From positions 1-64,000 of the forward strand of contig JAEQBH010007375.1 in NCBI GenBank assembly GCA_016808115.1: 64,000 bases of DNA, read 5' to 3'. The notes under the pieces were generated by a model, which was not told the DNA's origin, ran no database searches, and saw nothing but the letters and a program-made list of their open reading frames with translations. The DNA is from Tetrastigma voinierianum. Its lineage: Eukaryota > Streptophyta > Magnoliopsida > Vitales > Vitaceae. Every line of letters begins with the position of its first letter. Position 1 is the first letter of the stretch. The position numbers were made by a program, and so were the translations under genes. Shown one piece after another: positions 60,591 through 64,000 of this stretch.

Positions 60591-62183
60591 TTTGAATTGA
60601 AGTGGAAATCAAATCATAATTTGAACAAACTTGAAGTATGAATGACCTACAAAGTTTATAGGTTGTTAGGCTGGAGCTTGGGTTAAAATGACCCTACCTA
60701 AAGCTTATAGGTATTTTAAATGTGATGCTATTGAGTATTTCAGATTAGAATTTGAATGAAATAATGTAATGTAATGTAAAGAAGCAAGGCTCAGTGGTTA
60801 AAAGATTGGATGGTGCATAGGAAAGAGATCAATTTGAGGATAGGGTATAGAAAAAGATTAGTTGGAGTTTTAGCAGGAAATATATAAGAATATAACTTAG
60901 TAATATAAAGTAAATATAGATGTCAAAAGTTAAAAACTTATGAAGAAAGATTAAATATACATATATTGTAGTTGGAAAGGGATTGAAAGGTGGTCTTGAA
61001 TGGAGGCCTTTCCCGGAAATAGAAAGCATGGTGGTCCTAAATGGAGGCCCTTTTGAATTATTGAATGGGTTTATAATTTGGACTTTTCAAACCATTAAGA
61101 AAACCGGATCCTCATCCAAATTTAATCCAATAAGTTGTTTTTATTGTCATTACTTCAATTTTTTTTTTTTAAATATCAATTTTAATTCTTTTTTTTAACA
61201 TTTATTCACTTTGTAATTATAATTTTGTAGTATTATATTGTCATCAAGTCTTAAACTTATTCCCTTCCTTATATCTTGTCTAATTTTTAACCATTGAGCG
61301 AAATCTCATAGACAATCAATTTTAATACCTAATTCTTAATTTTAATAATTGATTAGTAGTAGTATATTTATTTTAAGTAAAATAGAAAAATCTCATTATT
61401 GTATAAATGGTTACCAGATAAAGGATAGCACCTAATAACAATAAATTCAACACATTGACATTTTAGGAAGTCTGCACCCCGGTCAAATGGGGCCCTAAAA
61501 ATGTAACATCTGTATCTTCTTGTCTATTATTATGGAGCAGAAACCCCTTTTTAGTTTTATCATATTTATTCAACATCTTAGATCATTAAATTATTTAATT
61601 TCCTTGCTTAGACCATATTCCCAATTTTCCTTTCCCCCACCCCCTTTTTTTCATTCTACCCTCAGTCACATTCTTAGAATAGGAAAATTAATTTCCCTTA
61701 ACGCTCAAAAGTGAAATTTGTCTCTATAATATTACCACTATTGTAGATTCATCCTCAACTACCCAACATCCATATATTAAGTCGTATAGCCCAGTGTAGA
61801 TTTGATCCGTTTGATCAATCATAAAGCCACTCATTCCTCCTTGATGCTCGAGAGGTTTTAATTAGTTGTTAAGCAGGAATTAGCATAAGATTGATCGAGG
61901 TGCATGTAAGCTGACTCGAATATTCACGATTATTCAAATTTTTTTTTTAAAGGATGTGATTTTGACTTCTATCTATGACTCCATTAAGAACTCTGTGTTA
62001 TATATGTAAAAATTATAATCATATATGTTGGTCAAAAATAAGTTTGAGATACATATTTTATAATATTTTAAGTGTAAGAATAATTAGATTCTTGATGATC
62101 CTATTAAGTGTAAGAAGAGTTACACTTTTAATCCTCCATTTCCTCTATTGTGTAAAAAGAGTTACACATTCAGTCATGAAATA
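60591..62183. other. Intergenic, A/T-rich, no gene seen
   Basis: No conserved frame on either strand. A short duplicated phrase (GGTGGTCTTGAATGGAGGCC / GTGGTCCTAAATGGAGGCC) occurs at 60990-61050. Confidence 0.5.
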
Positions 62184-62570
62184 AAGTTGTAACATTTGAG
62201 AATAAGTCATTTTTAATGAAAGGATTAAACATATGAAATGTTACAAAACTTATAGGTTGATGAAGACAATGAGTTTGTAACATTTGATAGTAAATCATGT
62301 TTAATGTATGCATTAAACAAATGAATAAAATTTGAAATGTTACAAAACTTATTAGGTTAAGAAAATAGAAGTTTGTAACATTTGGAAATAAATTATTTTT
62401 TAATGTATTGCATTAAACATATGAATAAAATATTATATTGTTACAAAACTTATGAGTTAAGGAGAAGATTAGTAAGTTTGTAACATTTGAGATTAAATAT
62501 ATGTTTAATGTGTAAATTAAACATATATTTATGTTTTATAATGTTACAATTTCAAGAGATTAAGGATGAC
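62184..62570 (+). repeat. Four tandem units of about 95-105 bases, each an imperfect hairpin
   Basis: Each unit runs (A)GTTTGTAACATTTG.. to ..AATGTTACAAAACTTAT; starts are at about 62186, 62273, 62370 and 62475. GTAACATT and AATGTTAC sit at opposite ends, and most units have TTTAATG..CATTAAAC inside, so each can fold on itself. Units differ by substitutions and small indels. Confidence 0.8.
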
Positions 62571-62599
62571 AATGAGTCTTCTCATCTTTGTAACCACTC

Positions 62600-63336
62600 T
62601 TTCAACCATTAGTATTTTATAAAATGTGACTTTTCTTCTTTTGAAATCTTATTTAGAAAAGTAAAAGACTTGATCAATCCTAAGGCTATTTCCATTTTAT
62701 TTACTTAAAGATTTCTTGAGAGAATAAGGGAAATTGTTTTTTGGACAAAGTTCCAAGGAACTTATTTGAACTTCTGTATTCTTCTTCTTATGTTTTTCAA
62801 GAGATTGTGAGTGTTTTTATAATTTTAAGAGTTTATTATAAAATGATATTAGTCTATTTCTCTTCATTATTTTAATCTTTATTTTCAACACATTGAAGTC
62901 TCAATTAGACCTTGAGTACCTTGATAAGGTATCAAAGTTAGGGAGAAAAGAATTTATGGGAATAATTCTCTTGTGTGTTATTTCATCGATTCATCGAATC
63001 ATAGAAGTATGTTTTGTACATCCTTACAAACTAATCAAGCAGTTAAATACAGAAAATCAAATCACAATATCTTAATCTCCTACCCAAAATACAACAAATA
63101 TATATAAAGAATATTTATAGCTAATATACATAATATATTCCAATAGTCACAGTCAAGAAATCTCAATGAGCTATTGATTGTCTCATTAATCAATGGAAGT
63201 TGGAAGATCAAGTTATAAAGAGTAGGTGAAACATGAGTAAATCAACATTGAATGGATGAAATATTGTTTAGTTATTAGGCTCTATTTGATAAACCTTATG
63301 TTTTATGTTTGTGATGATTTTTATTTTTATAACCTT
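62600..63336. other. Intergenic, no gene seen
   Basis: A/T-rich DNA between two tandem arrays. Open frames are short and show no known domain. Confidence 0.5.
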
Positions 63337-64000
63337 TGCATGTTTATAGAATTATAACCTTTCTCAAAATAACCATTTTCTTCCAAAATAAAATTTCAGT
63401 AAAGTTTTATTCCATTCTTTCTTTGAAAGGAAGTCTTATTCCATTCTTAAACATGCATGTTAATAGAATTATGACCTTTCTCAGAATAACTATTTTTTTT
63501 TCTATTTTTCTTCAGAATTATGACCTTTCTCAAAATAACCATTTTCTTCCAAAATAAATTTCAGTAAAGTTTTATTCCATTCTTTCTTTGAAAGGAAGTC
63601 TTATTCCATTCTTAAACATGCATGTTTATATAATTATGACCTTTCTCAAAATAACTTTTTTTTTTTCTATTTTTCTTCAAAATAAATTTTTTACCAAAGT
63701 CTTATTCCATTCTTAAACACCCATGTTTATAGAATTATGACCTTTCTCAAAATAACAATTTTTTTTCTATTTTTCTTCAAAATAAAAATTTCACCAAAGT
63801 CTTGTGCCCCATTCTTAAACACCATGTTTATAATATTGTGACCTTTCTCAAAATAACTATTTTTTTCTATTTTTCTTCAAAAATAAATTTTCACCAAAGT
63901 CTTATTCCATTCTTAAGAAACATGCATGTTTATAGAGATTATGACCTTTCTCAAAATAACTATTTTTCTATTTTCTTCAAAAATAAATTTCTCAAAGTCT
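63337..64000 (+). repeat. Minisatellite of about 100-165 base units, continuing past the window
   Basis: At least six units carry CATGTTTATAGAATTATGACC, TTTCTCAAAATAAC, a T-run with CTATTTTTCTTC, AAAATAAATTTC, and GTCTTATTCCATTCTTAAACA. Starts are near 63337, 63452, 63618, 63720, 63822 and 63922. The second unit holds an internal partial duplication. The last is cut by the window edge. Confidence 0.9.

Noticed and set aside
62184..64000. Tandem arrays considered as centromeric satellite
   Set aside because: Only 4-6 imperfect units are visible and nothing links them to a centromere.

Overview
The window is nuclear DNA of a flowering plant. The evidence is intron-bearing host genes with GT..AG junctions, plant-type cytochrome P450 exons, Ty1/copia and Ty3/gypsy LTR retrotransposons with tRNA primer-binding sites, TRIM-like miniature LTR elements and TA/TG microsatellites. 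There are no operons, rRNA or tRNA genes or CRISPR arrays. The species cannot be named from the sequence alone. Most open frames in the window are by-products of transposon or low-complexity sequence.

Two host genes are supported. (1) On the + strand, eight small exons spread over 20239-56843 match, in order, the plant NNF1/PMF1 kinetochore protein (MIS12 complex). The protein is only about 185 residues, but the gene spans about 36.6 kb because transposons fill its introns (intron 2 about 8.6 kb, intron 5 about 21.8 kb). (2) On the - strand, seven exons over 57751-60007 encode a CYP707A-type abscisic acid 8'-hydroxylase, with a TATA box at 60121-60127. The two genes are tail to tail, about 0.9 kb apart.

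Layout: 1-19.4 kb is degraded transposon sequence (compound microsatellite, possible MULE transposase relic, Tat/Athila-type and Del/Tekay-type gypsy LTR pieces, a tRNA-Asp-type primer site at 18367). At 19.4-21.1 kb two copies of a CGATATAT-rich repeat bracket NNF1 exons 1-2. Intron 2 holds a small copia element (21632-24124, target duplication TATGG) and a gypsy LTR/gag fragment (to 28626). Intron 5 holds a copia element (32170-36336, AAGCG), a tandem TRIM-like array (37.08-37.62 kb) and a large copia element A (37693-52476, AAAGA). Element A carries element B (42799-49072), which carries element C (43136 to about 47666), which carries a solo LTR (46097-46303): four levels of nesting. From 60 kb to the end the sequence is intergenic, with two tandem arrays (62184-62570, and 63337 onward past the window end).

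Both host genes carry several 1-2 base frame-breaking indels in otherwise well-conserved exons, while other exons are clean. This could be unpolished long-read sequence or real decay; the sequence alone cannot decide. I found no sign of a new defence, biosynthetic or regulatory system. The notable content is the kinetochore gene stretched by retrotransposons and the datable nest of elements.
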